Below, piece by piece: positions 49,892 through 59,503 of a DNA stretch of 64,000 bases. The stretch covers positions 186,001-250,000 of the forward strand of contig NZ_BAAAKI010000003.1 in assembly GCF_039527675.1 (NCBI RefSeq), written 5' to 3'. Both the position numbers and the translations under genes were made by a program. Source of the DNA: Luteococcus sanguinis. GTDB lineage: Bacteria > Actinomycetota > Actinomycetes > Propionibacteriales > Propionibacteriaceae. The notes under the pieces were generated by a model. The model ran no database searches. It saw only the letters and a list, made by a program, of their open reading frames with translations, and was not told the DNA's origin. Position 1 is the stretch's first letter, and every line of letters begins with the position of its first letter.

Positions 49892-50887
49892 TCAGGGAAG
49901 GGTGATGACCTGCCCGGCGAACGACAGGCCCGCGCCGAAGCCGATCACCAGCGCGGTGTCGCCCGACTTGGCCTGGCCCTGCTCGAGCAACGCGTCCATG
50001 GCGACCGGGATCGACGCCGCCGAAGAGTTGCCCATCGTGCAGATGTCACGGCTGACCACGACGTTCTCGGGCAGTTTCAGGTGGCGCAGCATCGAGTCGG
50101 TGATGCGGTTGTTGGCCTGGTGCGGGATGAAGACGTCCAACTGGTCGGGGGTCAGCCCCGCCACCGCGATCGCCTCGGCGGACTTCTCGGCGATGAAGGT
50201 GGTCGCCCAGCGGAAGACCTGACGGCCCTCCATCTTGAGGAAGGGGAACTCGCCCTTGGGCATCGTCATCGTCCAGTCGTCGGTCATGATGACGTCGGTG
50301 GCCTTGGGGTCGGTGCCCCAGACAACCGGTCCCATACCGGGGGTCTCGGACGGGCCGACCACGACGGCACCGGCGCCGTCGGAGAAGATGAAGGCCGTCG
50401 AGCGGTCGGACTTGTCGAGCATCAGCGACAGCGCCTCGACGCCGACCACCAGCACGTACTCGCTCGTCCCGCCACGCACCAGCGTCTCGGCTGTGGCCAG
50501 GCCGAAGCCGAAGCCCGCGCAGGCAGCAGAGAGGTCGAAGGCTGCCGGGTCAGGGCAACCGAGCTCGAAGGCGATGTGGCAGGCCAGGGCCGGGGTCTGC
50601 TGGAAGTGTGAAACGGTGGCGACGACGATCGCGCTGACCTGCTCCGGCGTGATGCCCGCGCGCTCCAGCGCCGTGCGGGACGCACCGACGGCCATCGACA
50701 GCGGGGTCTGGGTCTCGTCGATCCAGCGACGCTCGGTGATGCCGGTGCGCTGCTCGATCCACTCCGGGGTGGAATCGATCATGGTGCACATCTCTTCGTT
50801 GGTCACCACGCGGTTGCCACGCTCGGAGCCGACGCTGAGGATCCGGGCGAAGCGGTTCTCCTGGAGGGTCTTGATCTGGCCGCTCAT
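49892..50887 (-). CDS. fabH: 3-oxoacyl-ACP synthase III
   Basis: 331 residues. Active-site cysteine in LSAACAGFGFGLA, His in IPHQANNRI, Asn in MGNSSAASIPVA. Starts fatty-acid synthesis by condensing acyl-CoA with malonyl-ACP; actinobacterial FabH usually prefers branched primers, which I cannot confirm here. ATG overlaps the fabD stop. Confidence 0.96.
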   Translation of the reverse strand: MSGQIKTLQENRFARILSVGSERGNRVVTNEEMCTMIDSTPEWIEQRTGITERRWIDETQTPLSMAVGASRTALERAGITPEQVSAIVVATVSHFQQTPALACHIAFELGCPDPAAFDLSAACAGFGFGLATAETLVRGGTSEYVLVVGVEALSLMLDKSDRSTAFIFSDGAGAVVVGPSETPGMGPVVWGTDPKATDVIMTDDWTMTMPKGEFPFLKMEGRQVFRWATTFIAEKSAEAIAVAGLTPDQLDVFIPHQANNRITDSMLRHLKLPENVVVSRDICTMGNSSAASIPVAMDALLEQGQAKSGDTALVIGFGAGLSFAGQVITLP

Positions 50888-51873
50888 GCGTTGGTCCCGT
50901 CCTGGTTGGTGGACTCCTGGTTGGTGGACTCTTGGTTGGTGGACGCCTGGTTGGCGTTGGCGTGCTCGGCGACGAACTCGCGGGCCTCGTCCAACTGGTC
51001 GGGGGTGTTCAGGTTGAACACCTGGACACCCTTGAGGTTGCGCTTGGCGATGCCGGTCAGCGTCCCGGCGGGGGTGAGCTCCAGCAGCCCGCTGATGCCC
51101 AGAGAACGCATGGTCTCCATGCACAGGTCCCAGCGCACTGGGTTGGCGACCTGGCTGATCAGGCGCTGCAGGTAATCCGTACCGCCGGGGACGACCTGGC
51201 CATCCCGATTGCTGATCAGGGCGACGCTGGGATCGGTGGGGGCGACGGATGAGGCAACCTCGGTGAGGTGCGCGACCGCGGGCTCCATGTGGACGGTGTG
51301 GAACGCACCCGCGACGCTCAGCGGCACCAGCCGGGCACGGGCGGGCGGGTTCTCGGCGAAGGCAGCGAGTTGCTCGACCGTGCCGGCGGCGACGATCTGG
51401 CCGGAGCCGTTGTTGTTGGCAGGGGTCAGGCCGGCGGCGGCGATCTTTTCCTGCACCTCGGCAGCGTCGCCGGCGACGACGGCGGTCATCGAGGTCGGAC
51501 GGATCGCCGAGGCCTCTGCCATGGCGCGTCCCCGCTCGCGGACCAGCACGAGTGCGTCCTCGTCGCGCAGGGCACCGGCGATGGCGGCGGCGGCGAACTC
51601 GCCGACGGAGTGGCCGGCGACGACGCCGGCAGCACCCTCGGCGCCCAGGAGAAGTTCCTTGGCGGTGGTGATGGCTGCGGCGACCAGCAGCGGCTGGGCG
51701 ATGGCGGTGTCCCGGATCGTGTCGGCGTCGGCGGTGGTGCCGTAGTGGGCGAGGTCGAGACCAGTCACCGCGCTGAACGCTGCAAGGCGCTCGGCGAAGC
51801 TGGGCAGCTCAAGCCAGGGCGCGAGGAAGCCGGGGGTCTGGGCGCCCTGTCCGGGGGCAACGATTGCAAGCAC
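50884..51873 (-). CDS. fabD: Malonyl-CoA:ACP transacylase
   Basis: 329 residues. VAPGQGAQTPGFL opens the fold (about 5-17), nucleophile serine in VVAGHSVGEFAAAA (Ser about 93), His in VAGAFHTVHM. GTG start chosen because VLAIVAPGQG is the usual FabD opening; an open frame extends further upstream but is unlike FabD. The last 25 residues are STNQE repeats from a 15-bp DNA unit, a disordered tail not needed for the fold. Confidence 0.95.
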   Translation of the reverse strand: MLAIVAPGQGAQTPGFLAPWLELPSFAERLAAFSAVTGLDLAHYGTTADADTIRDTAIAQPLLVAAAITTAKELLLGAEGAAGVVAGHSVGEFAAAAIAGALRDEDALVLVRERGRAMAEASAIRPTSMTAVVAGDAAEVQEKIAAAGLTPANNNGSGQIVAAGTVEQLAAFAENPPARARLVPLSVAGAFHTVHMEPAVAHLTEVASSVAPTDPSVALISNRDGQVVPGGTDYLQRLISQVANPVRWDLCMETMRSLGISGLLELTPAGTLTGIAKRNLKGVQVFNLNTPDQLDEAREFVAEHANANQASTNQESTNQESTNQDGTNA

Positions 51874-52067
51874 GGTCCAACTCTTGCGGCTGCACGGCCC
51901 GTGGGCGCGGGCGGACACCACGAAATCAACCGCAGCGCATTTGTCGGGTCCCCACAACCGGCGCCCAGGTCGTCCAGCGGCGATCCCTGCCCCGATTGTC
52001 GGAGCAGCTGAATCACACGCATGCGATTCGTCGGTTCACCACACGGAGCTGAGCGTCGCGGCCCGGG

Positions 52068-53276
52068 TCAGAGGAGTCGTCCGAGGGTGATCGCCAGCCG
52101 CAGCGCGTAGGCGTCGCGTGCGTCCGTGGGGGAGTAACCCGTCACATCCTGGATGCGCTTGAGGCGGTAACGCACGGTGTTGGCGTGAACGTAGAGCGCT
52201 CTGCCGGTGGCCTCAACCGAACCCGAGTGGTCGAGGAAGGCCACCACGGTCTCCAACAGGTCACCACCCGCCGCCTGCAGCGGGAGGTAGATGTCGTTGG
52301 CGAGCATCCGACGTGCGTGGCCATCACCCGACAGCGCCCGTTCCGGGAGCAGTTCAGCCGCGGCCAGCGCGCGGGCACCCTCGGGCCAGGCCCGGGAGGC
52401 CTTCAAACCGCTGGACGCGGAACGAGCCGAACGGGGCGCCTCCACCAGGTCGTCCACCAGTTCACCGACGACGATGTGTCCGGGCCCGAAGAAGTCCTGC
52501 AACTGGTCGACCAGACCGACTGCTGCGTGTTCCTCGGTGATCCCGGGCGAGCTGGCGACCAGCACCAGCCGGTCGCCCTGGATCGCCGTCAGCACGTCCA
52601 CACCCAACTTCCCCGCCCGGTGCCGCACGGCCTGGGTCGGGTCGCCCGCCTCACTGGAGACGTGCCCGACCGCGACGAAGACCTTCTGTCCAGAGGTCCA
52701 GCCCAGTGTGGACGCGCGCGAGACCATCGCCTCGTCCGCCTCGGCGCGCATGATCGAGTCGACGACCAGCGCCTCGAGGCGGGCGTCCCAGGCGCCGCGC
52801 ACCTCGGCGGCCTGTGCGTAGACCTCGGCGGCGCCGAAGGCGACCTCGCGGGAATAGTGGACGATGGCCGTCTCGAGGACGGGACGGTCGCCGCGCGCGG
52901 CCAGCAGGGCGATCTGTTCCTCGACCACGTCGATGGTGGTGCGCACCAGGTCGACGGTCTGGTGCAGGGTGATGTTGCGGGCCAGGGCGCGCGGGGCCAC
53001 GTTGAACACCGTGAGGGGGTCGAAGGGGTTCTCGGGGTCGTCCGCGAACCACTGGACGAAGCCGTCGATGCCCGACCGGGCGACGACGGTGATCCACGAG
53101 CGGTGCTCGGCATCAAGGTCGCTGAACCAGGGATGGCGTTCCTCCATGGCCGCCAGCGTCGCCGTTGTCATCTTCGCGGTCGCCTGCCCCAGCCGCTTCA
53201 CGATGCCGGCCCGGGTGCGGTCGGACGGGACGAGAACTCGTCCGGTGACTGCCGAGCCGCGATCGGGTGTAGCCAT
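52068..53276 (-). CDS. fasR: PucR/CdaR-type regulator of fatty-acid synthesis
   Basis: 402 residues. The C-terminal PucR helix-turn-helix is in ATGRALYVHANTVRYRLKRI (about 362-381), followed by TGYSPTDARDAYALRLA. The N-terminal portion carries a GGDEF-like/DUF-type sensory region typical of PucR. Its position directly before fabD matches Streptomyces FasR, which activates the fab operon. The 194-bp gap to fabD is the likely target region. ATG is the first in frame with a sensible opening. Confidence 0.85.
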   Translation of the reverse strand: MATPDRGSAVTGRVLVPSDRTRAGIVKRLGQATAKMTTATLAAMEERHPWFSDLDAEHRSWITVVARSGIDGFVQWFADDPENPFDPLTVFNVAPRALARNITLHQTVDLVRTTIDVVEEQIALLAARGDRPVLETAIVHYSREVAFGAAEVYAQAAEVRGAWDARLEALVVDSIMRAEADEAMVSRASTLGWTSGQKVFVAVGHVSSEAGDPTQAVRHRAGKLGVDVLTAIQGDRLVLVASSPGITEEHAAVGLVDQLQDFFGPGHIVVGELVDDLVEAPRSARSASSGLKASRAWPEGARALAAAELLPERALSGDGHARRMLANDIYLPLQAAGGDLLETVVAFLDHSGSVEATGRALYVHANTVRYRLKRIQDVTGYSPTDARDAYALRLAITLGRLL

Positions 53277-53315
53277 CTGTTGCCTCCTAGGGGCCTCAGC
53301 CTAGTGGTCGCGGGC

Positions 53316-53321
53316 TAGGGT
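53316..53321 (+). promoter_or_regulatory. TAGGGT -10-like box of the PHP gene
   Basis: TAGGGT-N6-GTG with no Shine-Dalgarno, in the 51-bp gap between divergent fasR and the PHP gene. Confidence 0.4.
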
Positions 53322-53327
53322 GTCCGG

Positions 53328-54362
53328 GTGGCAGACCAGCGATTCCACCTGGGGTGTGAGCGGGTGCGTCCGGCAGTGGATGCGTTGCGTGAGGTGGGCT
53401 TCTGGCTCGAGCGTGCCCGCGCCGACACCTATCGCGTCCAGGCCTACCGCAAGGCGGCGGACGCCCTGGCCGGGCTGGAGCCCGACGAGGTGGATGCGCT
53501 CGCCGATGCCGACGCGTGGACCTCCGTTCCGGGGCTCGGGCCCAAGACCGCCACCGTGATCCGGCAGGCCCTGGCCGGTGACGAGGTCGCCGAGATTGCC
53601 AGGTTGACCTCAGACGAACCGCTCGCAGCGTCCTCCTTGCGGTCGCTGGTGCGTGGCGACCTGCACTCCCACACCACTTGGTCGGACGGGGGTTCGCCGT
53701 TGGGGGAGATGGTGGCCACAGCGCAGCGGGTGGGGCATGAGTACCTGGCCATCACCGACCACTCACCGCGGCTCAAGGTGGCCAACGGCCTCAATCGCGA
53801 ACGGCTGCTGGCCCAGTGGGAGCTGATCGACGAGGTGCAGGCCACCAACCAGATCCGCATCCTCAAGGGCATTGAGGTGGACATCCTGTACGACGGGGCG
53901 CTCGACCAGGCCGATGACCTGCTAGACCGGATGGACGTCGTCGTCGCCTCGGTGCACTCCAAGCTGCGGTCCGACAGCGAGACCATGACGACGCGTATGG
54001 TGGCGGCCGTCGCGAACCGGCACACGAATGTGCTGGGCCACTGCACCGGACGTCTCGTCGAGGGCAACCGCGGGACGCGTCCGCAATCGGACTTCGACGC
54101 GGAAGTGCTCTTCGAGGCCTGCCGTCAGTTCGAGGTCGCGGTCGAGATCAACTCTCGTCCGGAGCGTCAGGACCCGCCGGACGACCTGCTCGCGCTGGCC
54201 CGCGACGTCGGCTGCCTGTTCAGCATCGACACGGACGCGCATGCCCCGGGCCAGTTGGACTTCCTCGCGCTGGGATGCGCCCGGGCCGAGGCTGCTGGGA
54301 TCGACCCGGCCAGGATCATCACCACCTGGCCGGTGGACGAACTGCTCGAGTGGTGTCGCTGA
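53328..54362 (+). CDS. PHP-domain metal hydrolase with helix-hairpin-helix
   Basis: 344 residues. N-terminal helical part with a helix-hairpin-helix (SVPGLGPKTATVIRQAL, about 66-82). The PHP domain (about 108-340) has all expected metal ligands: DLHSHTTWSDG, ITDHSP, GIEVDIL, ASVHS, HCTGR, DTDAHAP. The layout equals the two ends of bacterial DNA polymerase X without the polymerase palm and fingers. May be a 3'-5' exonuclease, an AP-site nuclease or a phosphoesterase. GTG start, probably leaderless. Confidence 0.87.
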   Translation: MADQRFHLGCERVRPAVDALREVGFWLERARADTYRVQAYRKAADALAGLEPDEVDALADADAWTSVPGLGPKTATVIRQALAGDEVAEIARLTSDEPLAASSLRSLVRGDLHSHTTWSDGGSPLGEMVATAQRVGHEYLAITDHSPRLKVANGLNRERLLAQWELIDEVQATNQIRILKGIEVDILYDGALDQADDLLDRMDVVVASVHSKLRSDSETMTTRMVAAVANRHTNVLGHCTGRLVEGNRGTRPQSDFDAEVLFEACRQFEVAVEINSRPERQDPPDDLLALARDVGCLFSIDTDAHAPGQLDFLALGCARAEAAGIDPARIITTWPVDELLEWCR

Positions 54363-54414
54363 GCGAGTGCCCAGCGGTCCCCGCGCGGCCCGACGATCCG
54401 AACCAGCCGAGGGG

Positions 54415-55998
54415 TCAGCCCTTCTGGCCGGGCATGGGTGAGCCGAACATGATCTCGTCCCAGCTCGGGACCGACGCACGCTTGCTGCGCGAGCGCTTCT
54501 TGGCAGCGGGCTTGAGTGGTTCTGGCGAATCGATCAGGGCGTCCTGCTCCAGGGGGTCCTGCTCCAGGGGGTCGGGGGCCTCGGCCGGCTCGGGGGCTGA
54601 AGTCTCCACGTCCTCGTCCTCGATCTTGTGCTCGACGGCCACCTCGGCATCGGTCATGCCCTCGAGGTGGTCCTGTTCGAGATCGGCCTCCAGGTCGCTG
54701 GCCTGCGCTGCGATGGCGGCGGGTGCGCTGCCCTCTGGATCGGCAGCGGTTTCCTCGTCGTCCTCGGTGGGCGAGTTGGGGGACGCGGGGGAGTTCGGCG
54801 AATCGGGGGAATCCGGCGAATCAGGCGAGTCCGGCGAATCGGGGGAGTCCGCATCCTGGCTGGCCCCGGGCAGCACGACCGCGGTGAGATCCGGAAGGTC
54901 TCCCGTGGAATCCTCGTCGAGGTCCTGTTCATCGGCATCACCCAACTCGGGGTCGACAGCCTCGATGTGCTCGTCCTCGACAACGTCGAGCGGCTCGGCA
55001 GCGGACCCCTGCGCGGCGGACGAACCCGCCACGGGCTCCTCGACAACTTCGGCAGCAGGCTCCCCGGCCCCAGACGCCTCGACCGCCTCGTCGATGTCGA
55101 CGGCTGCGCCCCTGAGCTCCTGCGCCTGCGGGGCGATCGGATCGGTCAGGCCCGCGTAGATGTTGACCGAGTCCTCGTTGAATGAGCTGAGCATCTCGTA
55201 GAGAACGTCCATCTCGCCGATGCTCTTGGGGACGATGTCGTAGACGCCGTCCACCTGCTCCAGCTCGACCTCGGAGTAGTCGTCGACGTCCTCCAGCTCG
55301 ACCGCCGGCTTCGGGGCGGCAATGGGGCTATCGACCTCGGCGGTCGGCGCCGTCACCGGCTCGTCGCGCTCGGCCACTTGCTGCGGCGTCGGTCGCGGCA
55401 AGCGGATGGTCTCGGCATCGGCATCGGCACCGGCATCGGCATCGGCATCGGCGAGCATCTGCATCGCCAATTCCTCGTCCACGATCGGGGCATCGCCCTG
55501 CACGGCGCGAACGAGCGCCAGCTCGTCGTTCAGGTCGATCGTGGGCTCGGCGTCCACGTCGCGAGGGCGCACCTCACCCGGCAGCGCCTCGCCGATCAGC
55601 CGACGAGCATCGTCATTGCGGGCCAGCGAGAACCGCGCCTTCTGGTCGAACTTGAACAGCGCCTCGTGCTGCTCATCCTGGCGCCAGGTTCCCTTGACGG
55701 TCCAGGAGCGGTCCTCCTCGCGCCAGGCATCCCACGCGACGGCCTCGGCGTCAACGCCCTGCTCCAGCAGGTTCTCCTCGACCGTGGCGCGCAGCGAGCG
55801 TGCCGAGCTCGATTCGCCGCGACGACGCACCGGGCACTGCAGCGCGGTGCCGGCCACGTGCTCCCGCTCCGCCAGCACCGGGGCGGCGAAGGGCTCAACC
55901 TTGTCGGCCTCCACCCCGGCCTCGGCGGCGACGTCCTCCAGCGTGGCGCCGGCGCGGATGCGGCTCTGGATGTCGCGGGGGCTCAAGGCACTGGTCAT
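54415..55998 (-). CDS. sepH: Septation protein SepH
   Basis: 527 residues. The conserved N-terminal part (about 1-130) has the SepH helix-turn-helix-like motif ALSPRDIQSRIRAGATLEDVA, a CPVRRRGES segment, and WTVKGTWRQDEQHEALF with FDQKARFSLARNDDARRLIG. SepH stimulates FtsZ assembly in Streptomyces and mycobacteria. The rest is acidic and low-complexity, with DADAGADADA and SPDSPDSPD tracts encoded by 6-bp and 9-bp DNA repeats, ending in a conserved basic tail (KKRSRSKRASVPSWDEIMFG). Confidence 0.9.
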   Translation of the reverse strand: MTSALSPRDIQSRIRAGATLEDVAAEAGVEADKVEPFAAPVLAEREHVAGTALQCPVRRRGESSSARSLRATVEENLLEQGVDAEAVAWDAWREEDRSWTVKGTWRQDEQHEALFKFDQKARFSLARNDDARRLIGEALPGEVRPRDVDAEPTIDLNDELALVRAVQGDAPIVDEELAMQMLADADADAGADADAETIRLPRPTPQQVAERDEPVTAPTAEVDSPIAAPKPAVELEDVDDYSEVELEQVDGVYDIVPKSIGEMDVLYEMLSSFNEDSVNIYAGLTDPIAPQAQELRGAAVDIDEAVEASGAGEPAAEVVEEPVAGSSAAQGSAAEPLDVVEDEHIEAVDPELGDADEQDLDEDSTGDLPDLTAVVLPGASQDADSPDSPDSPDSPDSPDSPNSPASPNSPTEDDEETAADPEGSAPAAIAAQASDLEADLEQDHLEGMTDAEVAVEHKIEDEDVETSAPEPAEAPDPLEQDPLEQDALIDSPEPLKPAAKKRSRSKRASVPSWDEIMFGSPMPGQKG

Positions 55999-56132
55999 CG
56001 GCGGTTCTCCAAGGGACGAAGGATGCTAGTCGGCAATCTACCGTGCGACATGCAAGAGCTCATCTGGCAACGCGCCTCACCGCCCGCGGCGGTGGCTGGA
56101 AGGGTGCGGGAGGACGTGGTTTGATCGGCAGT

Positions 56133-57191
56133 ATGTGCGCTGCCGACCAGACCCTGGACCTGTCCCCCTACGAGTCCGTCCTGCTGATCTCCTTCGGGGG
56201 GCCCGAGGCCCCCGACGAGGTCGTCCCCTTCCTGCAGAACGTCACCCGCGGTTCCGGGATCCCGGTCGAGCGCCTGGAACAGGTGGGGGAGCACTACTTC
56301 GGTTTCGGCGGCAAGAGCCCCATCAACGACCAGAACCAGCTGCTGCTGGGTGCGCTCACCGACGAACTGCGCGCGCGCGGCTGTGAGTTGCCGATTCACT
56401 GGGGCAACCGCAACTGGCGTCCCTTCATCGCCGACGCCCTGGCCGAGGCCACCGCCGCGGGGGAGCAGCGCCTGCTGATGGTGACGACGTCCGCCTATCC
56501 CTCCTACTCCGGATGCCGCCAGTACCGCGAGAACCTCGCCGCCGAACCCGCAGTCGCCGAGGGACGCGTCAGCGTCGACCGCATCGGCAACTACGCCTTG
56601 GACGAGGGCTTCGTCGCCGCCAATGCCGAGTCCCTGCGCGCGGCATTGGACGAGCTCCCGGGCGCGCGCGTCGTCTTCGTCACCCACTCCATCCCGACCC
56701 CGATGAACGACAACTCCGGGCCGAGCGGCAATGCCTACCTGGACTGGCACCGCCAGGTCGCCACCCGGGTGCTGGCCGAGGCGGGCCACGAAGACGACCA
56801 TGACCTGGTCTTCTGCTCCCGTTCCGGGCGCCCAAGCGACCCTTGGCTGGAACCCGACGTGAATGACCACCTCGAGGAACTCAAGGCCGCCGGCATCGAC
56901 CGCGTCGTGCTCGCACCCATCGGTTTCATCAGCGACCATATGGAGGTCATCTACGACCTCGACACCCAGGCCCGCGAGACCTGCGACCGGCTCGGCATCC
57001 AGATGGTCCGAGCGGCCACCGTCGGCACCCACCACGCCTTCGTCTCCGCCCTGGTCGAGCGGATGGCTCGCCGCGCCGCGCTGGCCCGGGGGGAAATCAC
57101 CGACCCGGGCTGCGGCGGTGAGTGCATGGCCTGCCCCGGGGCCACCTGCTGCCCCAACCTGCGGGTGCCCACCAAGCCCGCCATCGACTGA
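56133..57191 (+). CDS. cpfC: Ferrochelatase (coproporphyrin type)
   Basis: 352 residues. Family motifs: VLLISFGGPEAPDEVVPFL (about 16-34), HYFGFGGKSPIN, FVTHSIPTPM (metal-binding His about 188) and LAPIGFISDHMEVIYDLD. The C-terminus carries a Cys cluster (GCGGECMACPGATCC), expected to bind a [2Fe-2S] cluster as in several actinobacterial ferrochelatases. Actinobacteria insert iron into coproporphyrin III, hence the cpfC name (also called hemH). No Shine-Dalgarno is obvious before the ATG. Confidence 0.92.
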   Translation: MCAADQTLDLSPYESVLLISFGGPEAPDEVVPFLQNVTRGSGIPVERLEQVGEHYFGFGGKSPINDQNQLLLGALTDELRARGCELPIHWGNRNWRPFIADALAEATAAGEQRLLMVTTSAYPSYSGCRQYRENLAAEPAVAEGRVSVDRIGNYALDEGFVAANAESLRAALDELPGARVVFVTHSIPTPMNDNSGPSGNAYLDWHRQVATRVLAEAGHEDDHDLVFCSRSGRPSDPWLEPDVNDHLEELKAAGIDRVVLAPIGFISDHMEVIYDLDTQARETCDRLGIQMVRAATVGTHHAFVSALVERMARRAALARGEITDPGCGGECMACPGATCCPNLRVPTKPAID

Positions 57192-57240
57192 CACCTGCCC
57201 CTTCGCAGACTCCGCTTTCCCCACACCGAATGGATTCCTG

Positions 57241-59298
57241 ATGACCGACATCACCGTCCCGGACGAGGTCGACGAAGCCCTCGGCAGCCCCTGGGAAGAC
57301 CTGCGCGCCTACATCGCCCTGCCGCGGCTCGCGAGCCTCGACCTGGCTCCGGACGGCAGTTGGCTGCTGGCCGGGGTGCAGCAACTGGACGCCGACCAGA
57401 CCGCCTGGAAGACCGCTTTGTGGCGCATCGACCTGGAGGGTGGTGCCCCGCGACGTCTCACCCGCGGTGTGGAGGGGGAGAGCGCCAACGCCTTCCTGCG
57501 CGACGGATCGGTGGTGTTCAGCGCCAAGCGTCCGCTGCCGCCGGCCGGTGAGGCGCCCAAGGAGTCGGAGCAGGCACTGTGGTGCCTGCCTGCGGTCGGC
57601 GGCGAGGCCTACGTGCTGGCTCGCCGCGACGGCGGCTGGGACCAGGTCTGGGCTGCCCGGGAGGCCGACCGTCTCGTCTGCGCAGTGGGGCTGCGCGGAG
57701 GCATCGACGATCCCGAACAGGACGCCAAGCTGCGCGCCGAGCGCACCAAGAAGAAGGTCCGCGCGATCCTGCACGAGGGTTACCCGGTGCGCTACTGGGA
57801 CCACGACCTCGACTCACAGACCACCCGCTTCGTCCGCGTCGACCTTCCCGCCGAAGGAGAGCCGAGCGTCAGCAGCGACGACATCCGCTACCTGCACGAC
57901 GACCTCGGCCGCGGCCTCACCTCGCACGGCGTCCTCAGCGACGACGGCACCTTTCTGGTGGTTGGCGAGAATGTGGCCGAACCGCATGGGTCCTCCCGCG
58001 AGACGCTCGTGCGCATCGACGTCGAGAGCGGTGGGCGCACCGTCCTGCTGGACGCTGCGGGCCAGGAGTTCGGCTCGCCGGTGCTGTCCACCGACGGTGG
58101 CTGGCTGGCGTGCGTCCGGTCGGAGAACTCGACGACCGAGCAGGCTCCACGTGAGTTCCTTCACCTGCTCGACCTGGGCACCGGCCAGGGCCGCGACCTG
58201 GCAGCCGACTGGGATCGCTGGCCGCACCCGGTCGCCTGGTCGCCGAGCGCGGACGTCCTGTACTGCGTCGCGGACGAGGACGGCGAGTCGCCCATCTTCG
58301 CCGTGGACGTCGCAAGCGGTCAGGTGCGTCGGCTCACCGGGCATGGGGCCTTCTCCTCCGTACGGGTGAGCCGTGACGGCGGCACCCTGTTCGCCATCCG
58401 CAGCGCCTACGACGACCAGGGCAGTGTCGTCCGCATCGACGTCGCATCCGGTGAGCTGACCGAACTGCGGGTCCCGGGGGAGCGTACCGCCTTGCCGGGC
58501 ACCCTGGAGAGGGTCGAGACCACCGCCGCGGACGGCACTCGGGTGGCTGGCTGGCTCTGTCTGCCCGCGGGGACGAGCGCCCAGAACCCCTCCCGCCTTG
58601 CCCTGTGGATCCATGGTGGGCCGCTGGGCTCGTGGAATGCGTGGAGCTGGCGCTGGTGCCCGTGGCTGCTGGTCAGCCAGGGTTGGGCGGTGCTGCTGCC
58701 CGACCCCGCACTGTCGACCGGCTATGGCCAGCAGATGGTCCAGCGCGGCTGGGGGCGCTGGGGCGCGGAGCCCTACACCGACCTGATGACGATGACCGAC
58801 TCGATCGAGTCTCGCGACGACATTGACGCCAGCAGGACGGTCGCGATGGGCGGCTCCTTCGGCGGCTACATGGCCAACTGGGTGGCCGGGCACACCGACC
58901 GCTTCGCGGCGATCGTCACCCATGCCTCGCTGTGGAACCTGACGAGCTTTGGTCCGACCACCGACGCGTCGTGGTACTGGGCGCGCGAGCTCAGCCCGCA
59001 GATGGCCGCCGAGAACTCGCCGCACCAGTTCGCACACCAGATCACCACCCCCATGCTCGTCATCCATGGCGATCGGGACTACCGCGTCCCGATCGGCGAG
59101 GGGTTGGGCCTGTGGTGGGAGCTCAACTCGCACTGGTCGGGCGATCCGGCGGACATGCCGCACAAGTTCTTGTACTTCCCGGACGAGAACCACTGGGTGC
59201 TCACGCCCCAGCACGCGATGGTCTGGTACGAGACCGTCCGGGCCTTCCTGGAGACCCACGCGGAGGGTCTGGCCTTCATCCGTTCCAGCCTGCTGTGA
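57241..59298 (+). CDS. Prolyl oligopeptidase family serine peptidase (S9, second copy)
   Basis: 685 residues: propeller about 25-400 and hydrolase domain about 430-685. Nucleophile in MGGSFGGYMANWV (about 540), Asp in IHGDRDYRVPIG, His in PDENHWVLTPQH, oxyanion region WIHGGPLGSWN. Distinct from the copy at 38.3-40.2 kb, so not a recent duplicate. No signal peptide. Starts 49 bp after the ferrochelatase gene and may share its transcript. Confidence 0.92.
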   Translation: MTDITVPDEVDEALGSPWEDLRAYIALPRLASLDLAPDGSWLLAGVQQLDADQTAWKTALWRIDLEGGAPRRLTRGVEGESANAFLRDGSVVFSAKRPLPPAGEAPKESEQALWCLPAVGGEAYVLARRDGGWDQVWAAREADRLVCAVGLRGGIDDPEQDAKLRAERTKKKVRAILHEGYPVRYWDHDLDSQTTRFVRVDLPAEGEPSVSSDDIRYLHDDLGRGLTSHGVLSDDGTFLVVGENVAEPHGSSRETLVRIDVESGGRTVLLDAAGQEFGSPVLSTDGGWLACVRSENSTTEQAPREFLHLLDLGTGQGRDLAADWDRWPHPVAWSPSADVLYCVADEDGESPIFAVDVASGQVRRLTGHGAFSSVRVSRDGGTLFAIRSAYDDQGSVVRIDVASGELTELRVPGERTALPGTLERVETTAADGTRVAGWLCLPAGTSAQNPSRLALWIHGGPLGSWNAWSWRWCPWLLVSQGWAVLLPDPALSTGYGQQMVQRGWGRWGAEPYTDLMTMTDSIESRDDIDASRTVAMGGSFGGYMANWVAGHTDRFAAIVTHASLWNLTSFGPTTDASWYWARELSPQMAAENSPHQFAHQITTPMLVIHGDRDYRVPIGEGLGLWWELNSHWSGDPADMPHKFLYFPDENHWVLTPQHAMVWYETVRAFLETHAEGLAFIRSSLL

Positions 59299-59503
59299 GC
59301 CGTTCCGGCGGGGATGGTCGGCCAAAGCCACCCCGTGCCGGGGGCCCACTTGACAGGTGTGCTAAACATTAGGCCGAACAGCGGCGGGGGCCAGCCCCCA
59401 ACTGCGGGAATGTCCGCCGGGCCACCGGTGTTCAGCCCTCGCCGGACCAGTCAGCCCGACCGGTTCCTGACGGTCCGGGGATCATCATCTGTGGAAGGAA
59501 GTC

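Noticed and set aside
59341..59380. TTGACA at 59350 as a strong promoter for DUF4193
   Set aside because: No TANNNT box lies 16-19 nt downstream; the nearby TAAACA is far too close. Kept only as a remark.
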